A stretch of 43,460 bases of DNA from Collinsella sp. (GCA_019424965.1 JAHYYL010000020.1:1-43460), one strand, 5' to 3'; counted from the stretch's first letter, positions 31,727 to 41,462 are shown. Numbers and translations: made by a program. The notes: generated from the letters alone by a model not told the origin.

Positions 31727-33073
31727 ATGATCGATCGCTATACCCGCCCGGAGATGGGACACATCTTCTCCCTCGAGAACAAGTACGCCATTTGGCAGGA
31801 AATCGAGGTTCTGGCCTGCGAGGCCCAGGCGGAGCTCGGCAAGATCGGTATTTCCAAAGACGAGGCCCAGTGGATCCGCGACCATGCCAACTTTGAGAAG
31901 GCGAAGGTCGATGAGATCGAGGAAGTCACGCGCCACGACGTCATTGCCTTCCTGACCAACATGAAGGAATACATCGATGCCGATGTTCCCGAGGGCGACC
32001 CCAAGCCCAGCCGCTGGGTTCACTATGGCATGACCAGCTCCGATCTGGGCGACACGGCCCTGTGCTACCAGCTCACCCAGGCCTGCGACCTGATCATCGA
32101 GGACGTCAAGAAGCTCGGCGAGATCTGCAAGCGTCGCGCCTTTGAGGAGCGCAACACGCTCTGTGCCGGCCGCACTCATGGCATCCACGCCGAGCCGATG
32201 ACCTTCGGCATGAAGTTTGGCTCTTGGGCCTGGGAGCTCAAGCGCGATCTGGACCGTCTTGAGGATGCCCGCAAGAATGTTGCCTTCGGTGCCATCTCGG
32301 GCGCTGTCGGCACGTACAGCTCCATCGAGCCGTTTGTCGAGGAGTATGTCTGCGAACACCTGGGGCTGGTTCACGACCCGCTGTCCACGCAGGTTATCAG
32401 CCGCGACCATCATGCCTATCTCGCCGGCGTTCTCGCCACCACCGCGGCCACCTGCGAGCGCATCGCTACCGAGGTCCGCAATCTGCAGAAGACCGATACG
32501 CTCGAGGCCGAGGAGCCGTTCCGTAAGGGCCAAAAGGGCAGCTCCGCCATGCCGCACAAGCGCAATCCCATCACCATGGAGAAGGTCTGCGGTCTGTCGC
32601 GCGTCGTGAAGTCCAACGCCCAGGTCGCCTTCGACAACGTCGCCCTGTGGCACGAGCGTGACATTTCGCACTCCTCTGCCGAGCGCGTCGCCCAGGCCGA
32701 CAGCTTCATCGCCCTCGACCACATGTTCCAGTGCCTCATTCGCGTTATCGACGGCCTGCAGCTGTACCCTGCCCGCATGATGGCCAACCTCAATAAGACC
32801 CGCGGCCTCATCTTCTCCTCCAAGGTGCTGCTGGCCCTCGTCGACACGGGTATCACCCGCGAGGACGCATACGCCATTGTGCAGGAGAACGCCATGGCAA
32901 CCTGGCACGAGGTACAGGATTGTGTCTCCGGCCCCACCTTTAAGGAACGTCTCGAGGCCGACCCGCGCTGCACCGTCAGTCAGGAGAAGCTCGACGAGAT
33001 CTTTGATCCGTGGGACTTCCTCACCCGTATCGACACGGTCTTTGATCGTCTGGAGCAGCTGAGCTTCGAGTAG
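31727..33073 (+). CDS. purB: adenylosuccinate lyase
   Basis: This enzyme cleaves SAICAR to AICAR and adenylosuccinate to AMP plus fumarate in purine synthesis. It has 448 residues. The fumarase/aspartase-superfamily signature is GSSAMPHKRNP, the catalytic His region is AGRTHGIHAEPMTFG, and the N-terminus is DRYTRPEMGHIFS. The frame is open from 31661, but AAAGGAG lies 5 nt before ATG 31727, which starts the conserved protein. It is monocistronic with its own terminator. purC is 7 kb downstream. Confidence 0.96.
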   Translation: MIDRYTRPEMGHIFSLENKYAIWQEIEVLACEAQAELGKIGISKDEAQWIRDHANFEKAKVDEIEEVTRHDVIAFLTNMKEYIDADVPEGDPKPSRWVHYGMTSSDLGDTALCYQLTQACDLIIEDVKKLGEICKRRAFEERNTLCAGRTHGIHAEPMTFGMKFGSWAWELKRDLDRLEDARKNVAFGAISGAVGTYSSIEPFVEEYVCEHLGLVHDPLSTQVISRDHHAYLAGVLATTAATCERIATEVRNLQKTDTLEAEEPFRKGQKGSSAMPHKRNPITMEKVCGLSRVVKSNAQVAFDNVALWHERDISHSSAERVAQADSFIALDHMFQCLIRVIDGLQLYPARMMANLNKTRGLIFSSKVLLALVDTGITREDAYAIVQENAMATWHEVQDCVSGPTFKERLEADPRCTVSQEKLDEIFDPWDFLTRIDTVFDRLEQLSFE

Positions 33074-33115
33074 GCTGGCTTTATTCGACCGCTTGCGGAT
33101 ACATTTCAACCATTG

Positions 33116-33149
33116 GCGCCTTGCCCGTCTTGGGCGAGGCGCTTTTTTT
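33116..33149 (+). terminator. terminator of purB
   Basis: An 11-bp stem (GCGCCTTGCCC with GGGCGAGGCGC, one G-T pair; loop GTCTT) is followed by seven T residues. Confidence 0.9.
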
Positions 33150-33214
33150 CGTTGCTGCCGCAGGCTCCGGTAATAGAATGAAAATTCGGCTGCTGTTTTG
33201 ATGAAAGGAGGCGC

Positions 33215-34051
33215 GTGCCCAGACGTATTAAACGAGGCGCTATCGTCTCGTTTGTGCTCATACTCTTTGTTGCCGTCTGTGCGGGCGCCCTGACGTATAC
33301 CGTTCGACGCAGTCCTTCCTCCTCGAATGAAGCCGATAAAGATCTCCCGGTGCTCAAGATTGGCGTTACGGATAATGACCCCTATGTGTATGTCGATACC
33401 ACAGGCGATTACGCCGGTATCGATATCGATATCGCCCGCGAGGCCTGCAAGCGTGCGGGAATCAAGCCGCAATTCATTGACATATCTTGGAACGATCGTG
33501 ACCGCCTGCTCAAAAACGGCGAGATCGATTGCCTGTGGTGCGACTATTCACCCTGTTATCGCGAAGACGAGTATTGCTGGACTGAGCCGTATCTAACCTT
33601 GACGGTTTCGGTTGCCACCAAGAAAACGAGTGGTATCAAGTCCTTGGCGTATCTCGATGGCAGCAAGACTGTTGCGGTGATTGCCGGTTCGGTGAGTGAA
33701 CGCCGATTGCTTGCAGGCGATCTGGAAATCTCGTCGGACGTGCATATCAAATCATATGGCTCCGCCGAACTCTGCAAGGCCGCCCTGGTCAAAGGTTATG
33801 TTGACTGTTGGATGGCGGACGTTCAGTCGCTTGATTGTCTTGTCGCCCAGTATCCCGGCCTGTATCGTGTGTTCGCTGACAACGTTATGACGGTTGACCA
33901 TGGCGTCGCGTTTAAGGACGGCTATGAGGGGGAGTACGTCAAAAACCTCAATACCGTGCTGTTCGAGATGGATCGAGATGGCACGATTGAGCGCATTGTG
34001 GGCAAGTACAAGGCGGGGGCGACGACGGACGGGCAAGGAGCGGAATCATGA
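33215..34051 (+). CDS. membrane-anchored family 3 solute-binding protein
   Basis: This 278-residue protein has an N-terminal hydrophobic segment (IVSFVLILFVAVCAGALTYTV, about 9-29) with no good lipobox, so it is probably anchored outside the membrane. From residue 45 it is an amino-acid-type periplasmic binding fold: LKIGVTDNDPYVYVDTTGDYAGIDIDIAREACKRAG, then WNDRDRLLKNGEIDCLW. No ABC permease or ATPase genes are nearby. GTG 33215 has AAAGGAGG directly upstream. Its stop overlaps the GGDEF gene by 4 nt (ATGA), so it is likely the ligand-sensing partner of that enzyme rather than a transporter component. This is inference from coupling. Confidence 0.85.
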   Translation: MPRRIKRGAIVSFVLILFVAVCAGALTYTVRRSPSSSNEADKDLPVLKIGVTDNDPYVYVDTTGDYAGIDIDIAREACKRAGIKPQFIDISWNDRDRLLKNGEIDCLWCDYSPCYREDEYCWTEPYLTLTVSVATKKTSGIKSLAYLDGSKTVAVIAGSVSERRLLAGDLEISSDVHIKSYGSAELCKAALVKGYVDCWMADVQSLDCLVAQYPGLYRVFADNVMTVDHGVAFKDGYEGEYVKNLNTVLFEMDRDGTIERIVGKYKAGATTDGQGAES

Positions 34052-35847
34052 CAAATGATGAGCGCCGCTTGCGCCGAAAGGCATTAGTCACCGCGGCTAT
34101 CTGCGTTGTGGCCAGCGCTGTTTTGTTGGGTCTGCTATATGTGGTCGGTACGCATCGCTGTCTCGATAAAACGCTTGGGTTTGGCCAGGAAACCATGGTG
34201 TTTTTAAAAAACGCCTGCGAAAAATATGACCGATATGAACAGGGAAGAAAAACCGAGGCGACGCACAATTTGGATGCCGCGCTCGAGTCGTTTTCGACGT
34301 TCTTGCCGCCTGATCGCGTTGAAGTCAACGATGATCGTGTCGAGGAGTACGTCCATTCCGAGCACCTTTCGGGAATGTTGGTCATGGACGCCGACGGCCA
34401 TATGACCGCTCATTACGATATCGACGGTCGCGATCCGCTGATGCTGTGGCGAGAGGAGCTTGCCTGTTCGTCGGTCGCATCGATGTATCGAGGCTCCAAG
34501 GTGTCCTACTCGACGGTCGTTGAGCGTCGAGATGTCGACTTTGCCGTGAGTGTTGTTCCGTACGGTGATGGTGTAGCGCTGGGGTATCGATCGCTTGCGC
34601 CCGAGCCCGCCGATGATTATTCGTATACGATCGCCGACGTGCTCGTGAACAATACATTCCATCAGAGCCCAACGGTGTTCGTGATGCACGATGCGCAAAT
34701 CGTTTCTTCAAACGATTCGACCGTCGATATAGCTCTCGCCCGGCTTCTTGCCGATAGCGGAATTGATTGGAAAGACGAAGGTCTAACACGTGTCGAATAT
34801 CGGGGAAGTACCTGGTATGCCGTGCGTGCGGCGTATGAGGACTATCGCCTGTTTGCGCTCTATCCCAAATCCGAGGTCATGTCGGGCAGGATTTCATTTA
34901 TCGCTGTCGGCGTGCTGGCGTTCCTGGTGTTTTTGGTTGTAGTGCTGTTGGTGCGTATCGTCGCCGATCGTCGCAATTTGGCCGAAAAGGACAAGCAGCT
35001 CGGCATCATCAATGCCATCAGTTCCACGTATGAGTCGACCCTCCTGTTGCATCTCGACACGCTCGAGATCGAGGGGATTAACATGTCGCCATCGGTGGCG
35101 AAGATATTTGCCGAGCACGCCGAGGCATATGACTTTTTTGCAACGGTTTGCCGAGACATTGTGAGTCCCGAAAGTCACGAGGCGGTCATGGAGCTCTTAG
35201 ATATAAAGACGCTTCAGGATCGTATGGAGGGCATGCCGTACTTGGATGCCGAGGTACGAGACTGCCGAGGTACGTGGTATTCGCTGCAGGTTGTTCCACA
35301 GCGCCGCGATGAGCAGGGTCGACTGGAGTCGGTCGTCGTGGCGGCGCATAACATCTCGATGATAAAGCGCGCCGAGGAGCTTTCTTTCCAGGATAAGCTG
35401 ACGGGACTTCGCAATAGAAATTACCTTGAGTCCCTTGGCGACGACCTGGTGAACGATTCCCTGCCCGTGAGTGTGATCATGATGGACTGCAATTTCCTCA
35501 AGCGTACCAACGATCTCTACGGTCACGAAATGGGCGATGAGCTGCTACGGCGTATGGCGTCTGTATTGAGGCGAACGGCAGGCGAGAAGTTTGTGCCTAT
35601 GCGCATTGGTGGCGACGAGTTCTTGCTGATTTGCCCTCACACCGATCGCGAATCCGCATGTGAGGTAGTGCAAGATCTTCGCCTCAGCCTTGCTGCTGCG
35701 AGCGATGAGATGCTGACAGTCAGTGCGTCGTTTGGCGTCGCGACGGCAGAGGCACCCGGTTATACACTGACCGAGATTTACCACATCGCTGACCACAACA
35801 TGTATCAAGAGAAACGAAAAGTCCACGCTCGGGAAGCAGATTGCTAG
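34048..35847 (+). CDS. membrane diguanylate cyclase (GGDEF) with extracytoplasmic sensor
   Basis: This 599-residue protein has a transmembrane helix at about 12-33, an extracytoplasmic region (about 35-280) and a second helix (about 282-308). A PAS-like segment follows (about 315-440; LEIEGINMSPSVAKIFAEHAEAYDFF, then VRDCRGTWYSLQVVPQRRDEQGR). The C-terminal GGDEF domain has an intact active site RIGGDEFLL (GGDEF at 521-525) after DKLTGLRNRNYLE. It should make cyclic di-GMP from two GTP. No inhibitory RxxD site was obvious five residues before the motif. It overlaps the solute-binding gene by 4 nt. No EAL or HD-GYP phosphodiesterase gene is in the window. Confidence 0.9.
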   Translation: MTNDERRLRRKALVTAAICVVASAVLLGLLYVVGTHRCLDKTLGFGQETMVFLKNACEKYDRYEQGRKTEATHNLDAALESFSTFLPPDRVEVNDDRVEEYVHSEHLSGMLVMDADGHMTAHYDIDGRDPLMLWREELACSSVASMYRGSKVSYSTVVERRDVDFAVSVVPYGDGVALGYRSLAPEPADDYSYTIADVLVNNTFHQSPTVFVMHDAQIVSSNDSTVDIALARLLADSGIDWKDEGLTRVEYRGSTWYAVRAAYEDYRLFALYPKSEVMSGRISFIAVGVLAFLVFLVVVLLVRIVADRRNLAEKDKQLGIINAISSTYESTLLLHLDTLEIEGINMSPSVAKIFAEHAEAYDFFATVCRDIVSPESHEAVMELLDIKTLQDRMEGMPYLDAEVRDCRGTWYSLQVVPQRRDEQGRLESVVVAAHNISMIKRAEELSFQDKLTGLRNRNYLESLGDDLVNDSLPVSVIMMDCNFLKRTNDLYGHEMGDELLRRMASVLRRTAGEKFVPMRIGGDEFLLICPHTDRESACEVVQDLRLSLAAASDEMLTVSASFGVATAEAPGYTLTEIYHIADHNMYQEKRKVHAREADC

Positions 35848-35960
35848 TATTGCTACCGCCGGTTTGCGCATTGGGGAATGTTGAATCGGTGCCCGCGATA
35901 CTTTATCGGTTCGGACGGGGATAATAGACGTCTGAAATTGCTTTACGAGAGGGGAACGCA

Positions 35961-36224
35961 ATGATTAGTTTTGATTACAAGCCTCAGGGCGTATGCACTC
36001 GCAATATCCACCTTGACCTGTCCGATGACGGCAACAAGGTGGTGGGCGTCGAGTTTACCGGTGGCTGCAACGGCAATCTCAAGGCTATCTCTAAGCTGGT
36101 CGAGGGTGCTCCTGCCGATCGCGTCATCGAGGTTCTCGCTGGTAATACCTGCGGTATGAAAAAGACTTCTTGCGCCGATCAGCTCACGCGCGCTATCGAG
36201 GCCGCTCGCGCCGAGATCGCCTAA
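35961..36224 (+). CDS. TSCPD-domain protein
   Basis: This 87-residue protein contains the conserved Cys pattern of the TSCPD family: VCTRN, GGCNGNLKAISKLVEG and NTCGMKKTSCADQL. The family is found alone or at the end of some ribonucleotide reductases; its free form has no established role. AGAGGGGAACGCA precedes the ATG. The stop shares one base with the next start (TAATG), so it is coupled to the Tat lipoprotein gene. Confidence 0.85.
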   Translation: MISFDYKPQGVCTRNIHLDLSDDGNKVVGVEFTGGCNGNLKAISKLVEGAPADRVIEVLAGNTCGMKKTSCADQLTRAIEAARAEIA

Positions 36225-37435
36225 TGAGTATCGCCGACCACGTCAAGAACGGAATATCGCGCCGCGGCTTTGTGCTCGGAGGGGCTGCCGCGGGCGCTGC
36301 CACGGTGCTTGCCGGATGCTCAAAGAAAACGGGTACCAGCGACGACGCCGCTGGCGAGCCACAGGTTATCAAGGACGATTCGAAGATTGTCTCGATCACT
36401 GATGAGTACGAAGCTGTCGATATCGATCTTGAGCCCGCGGCCTCGTGGACGCTGCCGCTGGGCACGCTGCTGTACTACTGCGATGGCGACTATGCTGCCG
36501 CGATGATGGCGCCTGCTTCTGCCCTGCATGCCAATACGCTTGGTGTGCTCAACTTGGGCGATGGCTCGCTTACCACACTTATCGAGGATCCCGTTGAGGG
36601 AACCGGTTATGCGTTTTACGACGTTCGCGCGGGTGATGGCGTGTTCGCGTGGGTCGAGATGAACTTTGCCAATGCGTCTTGGAAACTCTATGCGCAAAAC
36701 CTTGCAGGCTCCTCCCTTACCGGCAACGCTGTCGAGCTCGACCGCGGTGGCGAAAACTACGATCCGCCGCTCTTCACAGCGTATGGGTCGTCGGTCATCT
36801 GGTATAAGATGCCCTCGTCCGGCGGCAGCAAGACGAGTAACGATTCGTACTGCTACCGTCAGTCGCCCAGCGAGTCCAAGCCTGAGACTATTTGGAAGTC
36901 GACAGGGCGCTTCGCATCCGCCCCGCGTGTGAGCGACGGCATCCTGACCATCTCGCCCCGCGTGCACAATGATGAGGGCGTCTATTACGGTATGACGGCG
37001 ATCGACCTGACTGACGGCAACAACACGAAGCGAGCTCAGCTGGTGCTTCCTTCGTCGGTTTCGCCTTTCGAGGCCGTGTATATGGGCGACACCTTCGTGT
37101 TCTCCATTGAGGCGACGTATAGCGGTGTGGGTAGCCTGGGCAATATGGGCACCTATATCGGTAACGAGGGTGGGCCGTACCTCTTCCTTTCGCGTGAGCC
37201 GCTCGCGTGCGCTGCGGGAAGGAAAAATAAATACCTGGTTAAAGTTCAGGCGTCGCATTTTTTGATTGACACTTCGGCCAAGACCTACGGCTCGCTTCTG
37301 TCGCCCGACCGAGCCTTGGAGTATGGCGATTATCCTGCTACGGCGGGTAAATCGAACTCGTTCTTAACGTACGCAACGGTGCGTAACAGCCAGGGAATTC
37401 CCGAGACGGTTACCGCTCGCCTGTTCTCTCTTTAG
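36224..37435 (+). CDS. Tat-exported lipoprotein of unknown function
   Basis: This 403-residue protein begins with a twin-arginine signal (ISRRGFVLGGAAAGAATVLAGC). The lipobox LAGC puts the lipidated Cys at residue 32, followed by a Ser/Asp-rich linker. The mature part has repeated beta-strand-like blocks with WYK and YGSSVIWYKMPSSGG patterns, suggestive of a beta-propeller-like fold. I do not recognise a family. ATG 36224 overlaps the TSCPD stop; longer upstream starts would ignore the signal peptide. It probably sits on the outer face of the membrane. Confidence 0.8.
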   Translation: MSIADHVKNGISRRGFVLGGAAAGAATVLAGCSKKTGTSDDAAGEPQVIKDDSKIVSITDEYEAVDIDLEPAASWTLPLGTLLYYCDGDYAAAMMAPASALHANTLGVLNLGDGSLTTLIEDPVEGTGYAFYDVRAGDGVFAWVEMNFANASWKLYAQNLAGSSLTGNAVELDRGGENYDPPLFTAYGSSVIWYKMPSSGGSKTSNDSYCYRQSPSESKPETIWKSTGRFASAPRVSDGILTISPRVHNDEGVYYGMTAIDLTDGNNTKRAQLVLPSSVSPFEAVYMGDTFVFSIEATYSGVGSLGNMGTYIGNEGGPYLFLSREPLACAAGRKNKYLVKVQASHFLIDTSAKTYGSLLSPDRALEYGDYPATAGKSNSFLTYATVRNSQGIPETVTARLFSL

Positions 37436-37588
37436 TCTCCGAGGGGTTAAAAAGGCGTCGACAGGGGAATAAACGCGTTGTGACTATGAGTACCGCCCGC
37501 CGAGCTGTCGCGTCCATGCGATACCCGGTGGGCTCAGGTGCGTTAAAATGAGCTTGTTCTTAGCTAATTGAGACAGGGGGGCCGTGTT

Positions 37589-38311
37589 ATGGCTTCAGAT
37601 GCAAAAAAGATTCTGCTGGTCGAGGACGAGAAGGCAATCCGTGACGCCGTCGCTGCCTATCTCGAGCGCGAGGGCTACTGGGTTGTTGGCGTCGGCGACG
37701 GCCAGTCTGCGATCGAGGAGTTCGAGAAGCACCAGTTCGACCTGGTTGTGCTCGACCTTATGCTCCCCAAGATTCCCGGCGAGCGCGTTTGCCGCACCAT
37801 TCGCGACACCTCGGATGTCCCCATCATTATGCTGACGGCCAAGGGCGAGATCGAGGACCGTATTATCGGCCTCGAGCTCGGAGCCGACGACTACCTGATC
37901 AAGCCGTTCTCGCCGCGCGAGCTTGTCGCGCGCGTACGCGCCTTGTTCCGCCGTGCCCACCAGGCCGATGAGCCGGCCGTCGAGGTGCTCGACTTTGGCG
38001 ATCTGGTCATTGACATCTCGGGCCACAAGATTTTGGTCGAGGGCAAGGAAGTCGACCTGACGGCTTCCGAGTTCAAGCTGCTCACCACGCTTGCCCGTCA
38101 CCCCGGCCGCGTCTACAACCGCATGGAGTTGGTCGAGAAAGTGCTCGGCTACGACTTTGAGGGTTACGAGCGCACCATCGACAGCCACGTGAAGAACCTT
38201 CGCGCCAAGCTGGGCGACGACCCCAAGAAGCCCAAGTGGCTTTACACCGTCCACGGTGTCGGCTACCGCTTCGAGGCTCCGACCAAGACCGATAAGTCGG
38301 ACGAGAAATAA
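37589..38311 (+). CDS. OmpR/PhoB-type response regulator
   Basis: This 240-residue protein has a receiver domain (residues 7-120) with the acidic pocket E12/D13, phosphoacceptor D56 in LVVLDLMLPK, and the Lys of DYLIKPFSPREL. The C-terminal winged-helix DNA-binding domain ends LYTVHGVGYRFEAP. The frame is open from 37568, but GGGGGG before ATG 37589 and the MASDAKKILLVEDE start fit better. It is followed after 12 nt by its sensor kinase. Confidence 0.93.
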   Translation: MASDAKKILLVEDEKAIRDAVAAYLEREGYWVVGVGDGQSAIEEFEKHQFDLVVLDLMLPKIPGERVCRTIRDTSDVPIIMLTAKGEIEDRIIGLELGADDYLIKPFSPRELVARVRALFRRAHQADEPAVEVLDFGDLVIDISGHKILVEGKEVDLTASEFKLLTTLARHPGRVYNRMELVEKVLGYDFEGYERTIDSHVKNLRAKLGDDPKKPKWLYTVHGVGYRFEAPTKTDKSDEK

Positions 38312-38323
38312 AGGAAATCACAT

Positions 38324-39889
38324 ATGACACCTGCGCGCTTTGAAATCGGGCAAAAGAATAAGCAGGAGAACGAGGCGGGTTCCAAGGCTAGTTGGAACAC
38401 GCCTCGTTCCGATTCACGGCCAACGATGAGCTATCCCTCGCGCATGGCCCTGGCTTTTGCCCTGACATCGCTCATGACGGTACTGGTGCTGGTGGGCGTT
38501 GTCTCCGTTGTGTGGGGCACGGTTTTTACGGATTACACGCGCTCCAATATTGTCGAAATCGCCAATTCCGCAGCCGAAAAGCTTGCGACGTCGTACGAGG
38601 AAAACGGCAATTGGACCGCGGGGGAGTTGCGTGCGGTCGCGACATCGAGCTTGGTGTCCGACGATCTTGGCATGCAGGTTGTCAATAAAAAGGGCGTCAT
38701 CGTCTACGACGACTCGTGGCCCTCGGCAAGCGCTACTGCCGATGTGCGCGAAAATCAGGCGACGACCGACGGTACGAGCGGAAAGAAGGCATCGCACAGC
38801 CCAGTCTCGTCTGCTCCCACCGATTCCAATAGTGTTGCCAACGTTGAGATCGTGACGTCCTCCGGCGAGCACGTGGGTCAGGTCAAATTGTGGGCGATTG
38901 GCTCCGATGCCCTGCTCACCAAGGCAGACTCAGCATTCAGAGAGAAGACCTTTAACGCCATGGCCCTCGCCGCGGTTGTTGCAATCTGCATTTCGGTCGT
39001 TATCGGATCGCTCGTGTCGCGCATGCTCACCAAGCCGATTCATCGTATTACGAGCACGGCCAAGCAAATTCGCGATGGCGATCTGTCCGCTCGTACTGGT
39101 TTGCGCGGTGATGACGAGATTGATCAGCTGGGTGAGACCTTCGATGAGATGGCCACTTCGCTCGAGAAGGATATGAAACACGAGAAGCGCCTGACCTCAG
39201 ACGTGGCTCACGAACTTCGTACTCCGCTTATGGCCATGCTCGCGACAGTCGAAGCCATGCAGGATGGGGTGTATCCCACCGACGACGAGCATCTGGAAAC
39301 CGTTGCATCCGAGACACGTCGCCTGGCCCGTCTGGTGCAGCAGATGCTCGATCTATCGCGCATGGAAAACAGCACAGCGCCGCTCAACCTTGAGCCGGTG
39401 GACATGGTTCCCTTCGTGCGTTCCATCGTCAACGCTCAGGAGCGCCTGTTTGTTGACCGCGATCTGCGCTTGCGCTTTGCAGATGAAACCCAGGGTCACG
39501 ACGATGTCGTCGAGGCCGATCCCGACATGATCACGCAGTGCGTCATCAATCTCATGAGCAACGCCATGCGCTACACCCCCGAGGGCGGTTGGGTCGTGGT
39601 GTCGGTGCTCAGTGACCGCAAGCATGTCAGTATTGCCGTTTCGGATACCGGCATCGGTATTGCCAAGGACGATCTGTCGCGCATCTTTGGTCGTTTTTGG
39701 CGTGCCGACGCCAGTCGCGCCCGCGAGGCGGGTGGCCTGGGCGTGGGCCTCGCCGTGACTAAACAAATCGTCGAGCGCCATCATGGCTACATTTCCGTGG
39801 AGTCGGAGCTTGGAAAGGGTACGACTTTTACGATTCATCTGCCTCGCGAGCACACGGCGGACGCGGCATCTACTACAATGGAGCACTAG
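38324..39889 (+). CDS. membrane sensor histidine kinase
   Basis: The protein has 521 residues. There is a first transmembrane helix at about 41-66, an extracytoplasmic region of about 140 residues with a Ser/Thr-rich stretch, and a second helix at about 211-231. A HAMP domain follows (KPIHRITSTAKQIRDGDLSART), then the phosphoacceptor H296 in SDVAHELRTPL. The catalytic domain has the N-box CVINLMSNAMRYTP, SDTGIGIAKDD, GLGVGLAV and GKGTTFTIHLP. It partners the response regulator directly upstream. The signal it senses cannot be read from the sequence. Confidence 0.93.
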   Translation: MTPARFEIGQKNKQENEAGSKASWNTPRSDSRPTMSYPSRMALAFALTSLMTVLVLVGVVSVVWGTVFTDYTRSNIVEIANSAAEKLATSYEENGNWTAGELRAVATSSLVSDDLGMQVVNKKGVIVYDDSWPSASATADVRENQATTDGTSGKKASHSPVSSAPTDSNSVANVEIVTSSGEHVGQVKLWAIGSDALLTKADSAFREKTFNAMALAAVVAICISVVIGSLVSRMLTKPIHRITSTAKQIRDGDLSARTGLRGDDEIDQLGETFDEMATSLEKDMKHEKRLTSDVAHELRTPLMAMLATVEAMQDGVYPTDDEHLETVASETRRLARLVQQMLDLSRMENSTAPLNLEPVDMVPFVRSIVNAQERLFVDRDLRLRFADETQGHDDVVEADPDMITQCVINLMSNAMRYTPEGGWVVVSVLSDRKHVSIAVSDTGIGIAKDDLSRIFGRFWRADASRAREAGGLGVGLAVTKQIVERHHGYISVESELGKGTTFTIHLPREHTADAASTTMEH

Positions 39890-39998
39890 CTTTTCGCTAT
39901 TCGGTGAAGGAGGGGTTTCGTCCCTGCCGCTCCGAGTTTGCGAAAACGTGCGGGAAAGAACCCGCATTACTGTCGTATTTTGGTAAGGAGTGACTCAC

Positions 39999-40886
39999 GT
40001 GACAACGATGGAGCGTCGTCCGGATTCCCGTGGCAAGGTTCGTGATATCTACGATGCCGGTGAAAACCTGCTGATGGTCGCCACCGACCGCATTTCTGCG
40101 TTCGACTTCATTCTTCCCGACGAGATTCCGTTTAAGGGAGAGGTGCTCAACCGCATCTCGGCATTCTGGTTTGATAAGTTTGCCGACATCGTCCCCAACC
40201 ATCTCGTTTCCATCGACCCGGCGGATTTCCCCGAGGAGTTTGCTGAGTATCGTGACTACCTCGCCGGCCGCGCCATGCTGGTTAAGAAGGCCCAGACGAT
40301 TCCTATCGAGTGTATCGTCCGCGGCTATCTGACCGGTTCGGGCAAGAAGACCTACGACGAGAACGGCACCGTCTGCGGCATCCAGCTGCCTGAGGGCCTG
40401 ACCGAGGCTTCCAAGCTTCCCGAGCCGCTGTTCACGCCGTCCACGAAGGCCGAGATCGGTGACCACGACGAGAACATCTCGTTCGAGCGTTGCTGCGAGA
40501 TCGTGGGCGAGGACATCGCCACGCAGATTCGCGACCTTTCCCTCAAGATCTACAAGGCCGCTGCCGAGTACGCCGCGACCCGTGGCATCATCATTGCCGA
40601 CACCAAGTTCGAGTTTGGTGTCATCGATGGCAAGGTCACGCTGATCGACGAGTGCCTCACGCCCGATTCCAGCCGTTTCTGGCCTGCTGCCAGCTACGAG
40701 GAGGGCAAGATCCAGTCCAGCTACGACAAACAATTCGTCCGCAATTGGCTCAAGGCCAACTGGGATATGACGGGGGAGACCCCGCACCTGCCCGCCGAGG
40801 TCATCGATGGCACGTCCGAGCGCTATCGCGAGGCCTTCCAGATCATCACGGGCTCCCAGTTCACAAGCATGAAGGAGAACGCATAA
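39999..40886 (+). CDS. purC: phosphoribosylaminoimidazole-succinocarboxamide synthase
   Basis: SAICAR synthetase joins CAIR and aspartate with ATP in purine synthesis, the step before PurB. It has 295 residues. Motifs are SRGKVRDIYDAGENLLMVATDRISAFD, IPIECIVRGYLTGSG, IADTKFEFGV and LIDECLTPDSSRFWP. An in-frame GTG at 39990 overlaps the ribosome site AAGGAG (39985-39990); GTG 39999, 8 nt after it, is preferred. The next gene begins immediately after its stop. Confidence 0.96.
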   Translation: MTTMERRPDSRGKVRDIYDAGENLLMVATDRISAFDFILPDEIPFKGEVLNRISAFWFDKFADIVPNHLVSIDPADFPEEFAEYRDYLAGRAMLVKKAQTIPIECIVRGYLTGSGKKTYDENGTVCGIQLPEGLTEASKLPEPLFTPSTKAEIGDHDENISFERCCEIVGEDIATQIRDLSLKIYKAAAEYAATRGIIIADTKFEFGVIDGKVTLIDECLTPDSSRFWPAASYEEGKIQSSYDKQFVRNWLKANWDMTGETPHLPAEVIDGTSERYREAFQIITGSQFTSMKENA

Positions 40887-41462
40887 GTGAGTACCCGTAG
40901 CGCCACGAACAAGCGCACGCAATCCCACGAGGTTACCGGGGTTGCGCGCAAGTCCGCCGCATCTGCTAAGCCTGCCCGTCAGGCAGCGAGCTCTGTCCGC
41001 GTCGTGCCGGCTTCGTCTAAGGCACGCCGCAAAGAGCTCGAGAAGGGCGAGAACCTCGAGGGCCTTTCTAAAGAGGAGAAGCGCGCCCGCAAGGCTAAGC
41101 AGCGCGCCAAGGAGGACCGCATCTACACGGTGTCGAATATCCTTCTCAAGCAGGATGAGGACTACACCAAGCGCCGCCGTATTTGGTGGGCTGTACTCGC
41201 TATCGGCATGGTGCTCGTCGTGGCAATCGGGGCTTCGCTCTACTTCGCTCCCGGCGGCACGGTGTCCAGTCCTGTTCAGATGGTCGGCATCGTTTTGTCC
41301 TATGTCATCATCCTGGGTGACTTTATCTACGACTTCGTTCGTATTCGTCCCTTGCGTAACATGTATCGCGCGCAGGCCGAGGGCATGTCCGAGAACAAGC
41401 TCAACGCTCTTATCGAGCGCGCAGCTGCCGAGGAGGACAAAAAGGACTCCAAGAAGAAGTAG
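40887..41462 (+). CDS. small two-helix membrane protein, unknown
   Basis: This 191-residue protein is not a family I recognise. Residues 1-100 are Lys/Ala/Arg-rich and highly basic (KARRKELEKGENLEGLSKEEKRARKAKQRAKED). Two hydrophobic helices follow at about 109-129 (WWAVLAIGMVLVVAIGASLYF) and 135-155 (VQMVGIVLSYVIILGDFIYDF), with a charged Lys-rich tail. GTG 40887 begins at the base after the purC stop (TAAGTG), so it is likely translated by coupling. Confidence 0.8.
   Translation: MSTRSATNKRTQSHEVTGVARKSAASAKPARQAASSVRVVPASSKARRKELEKGENLEGLSKEEKRARKAKQRAKEDRIYTVSNILLKQDEDYTKRRRIWWAVLAIGMVLVVAIGASLYFAPGGTVSSPVQMVGIVLSYVIILGDFIYDFVRIRPLRNMYRAQAEGMSENKLNALIERAAAEEDKKDSKKK

Noticed and set aside
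31331..33472. 713-codon open frame antisense to purB, running into the tRNA-Gly trailer
   Set aside because: Its body is the complement of purB and its end merely reads through the hairpin repeats.
39890..39998. Purine riboswitch or leader before purC
   Set aside because: There is a small GCGGG-AAAGAA-CCCGC hairpin but no conserved purine-aptamer core.
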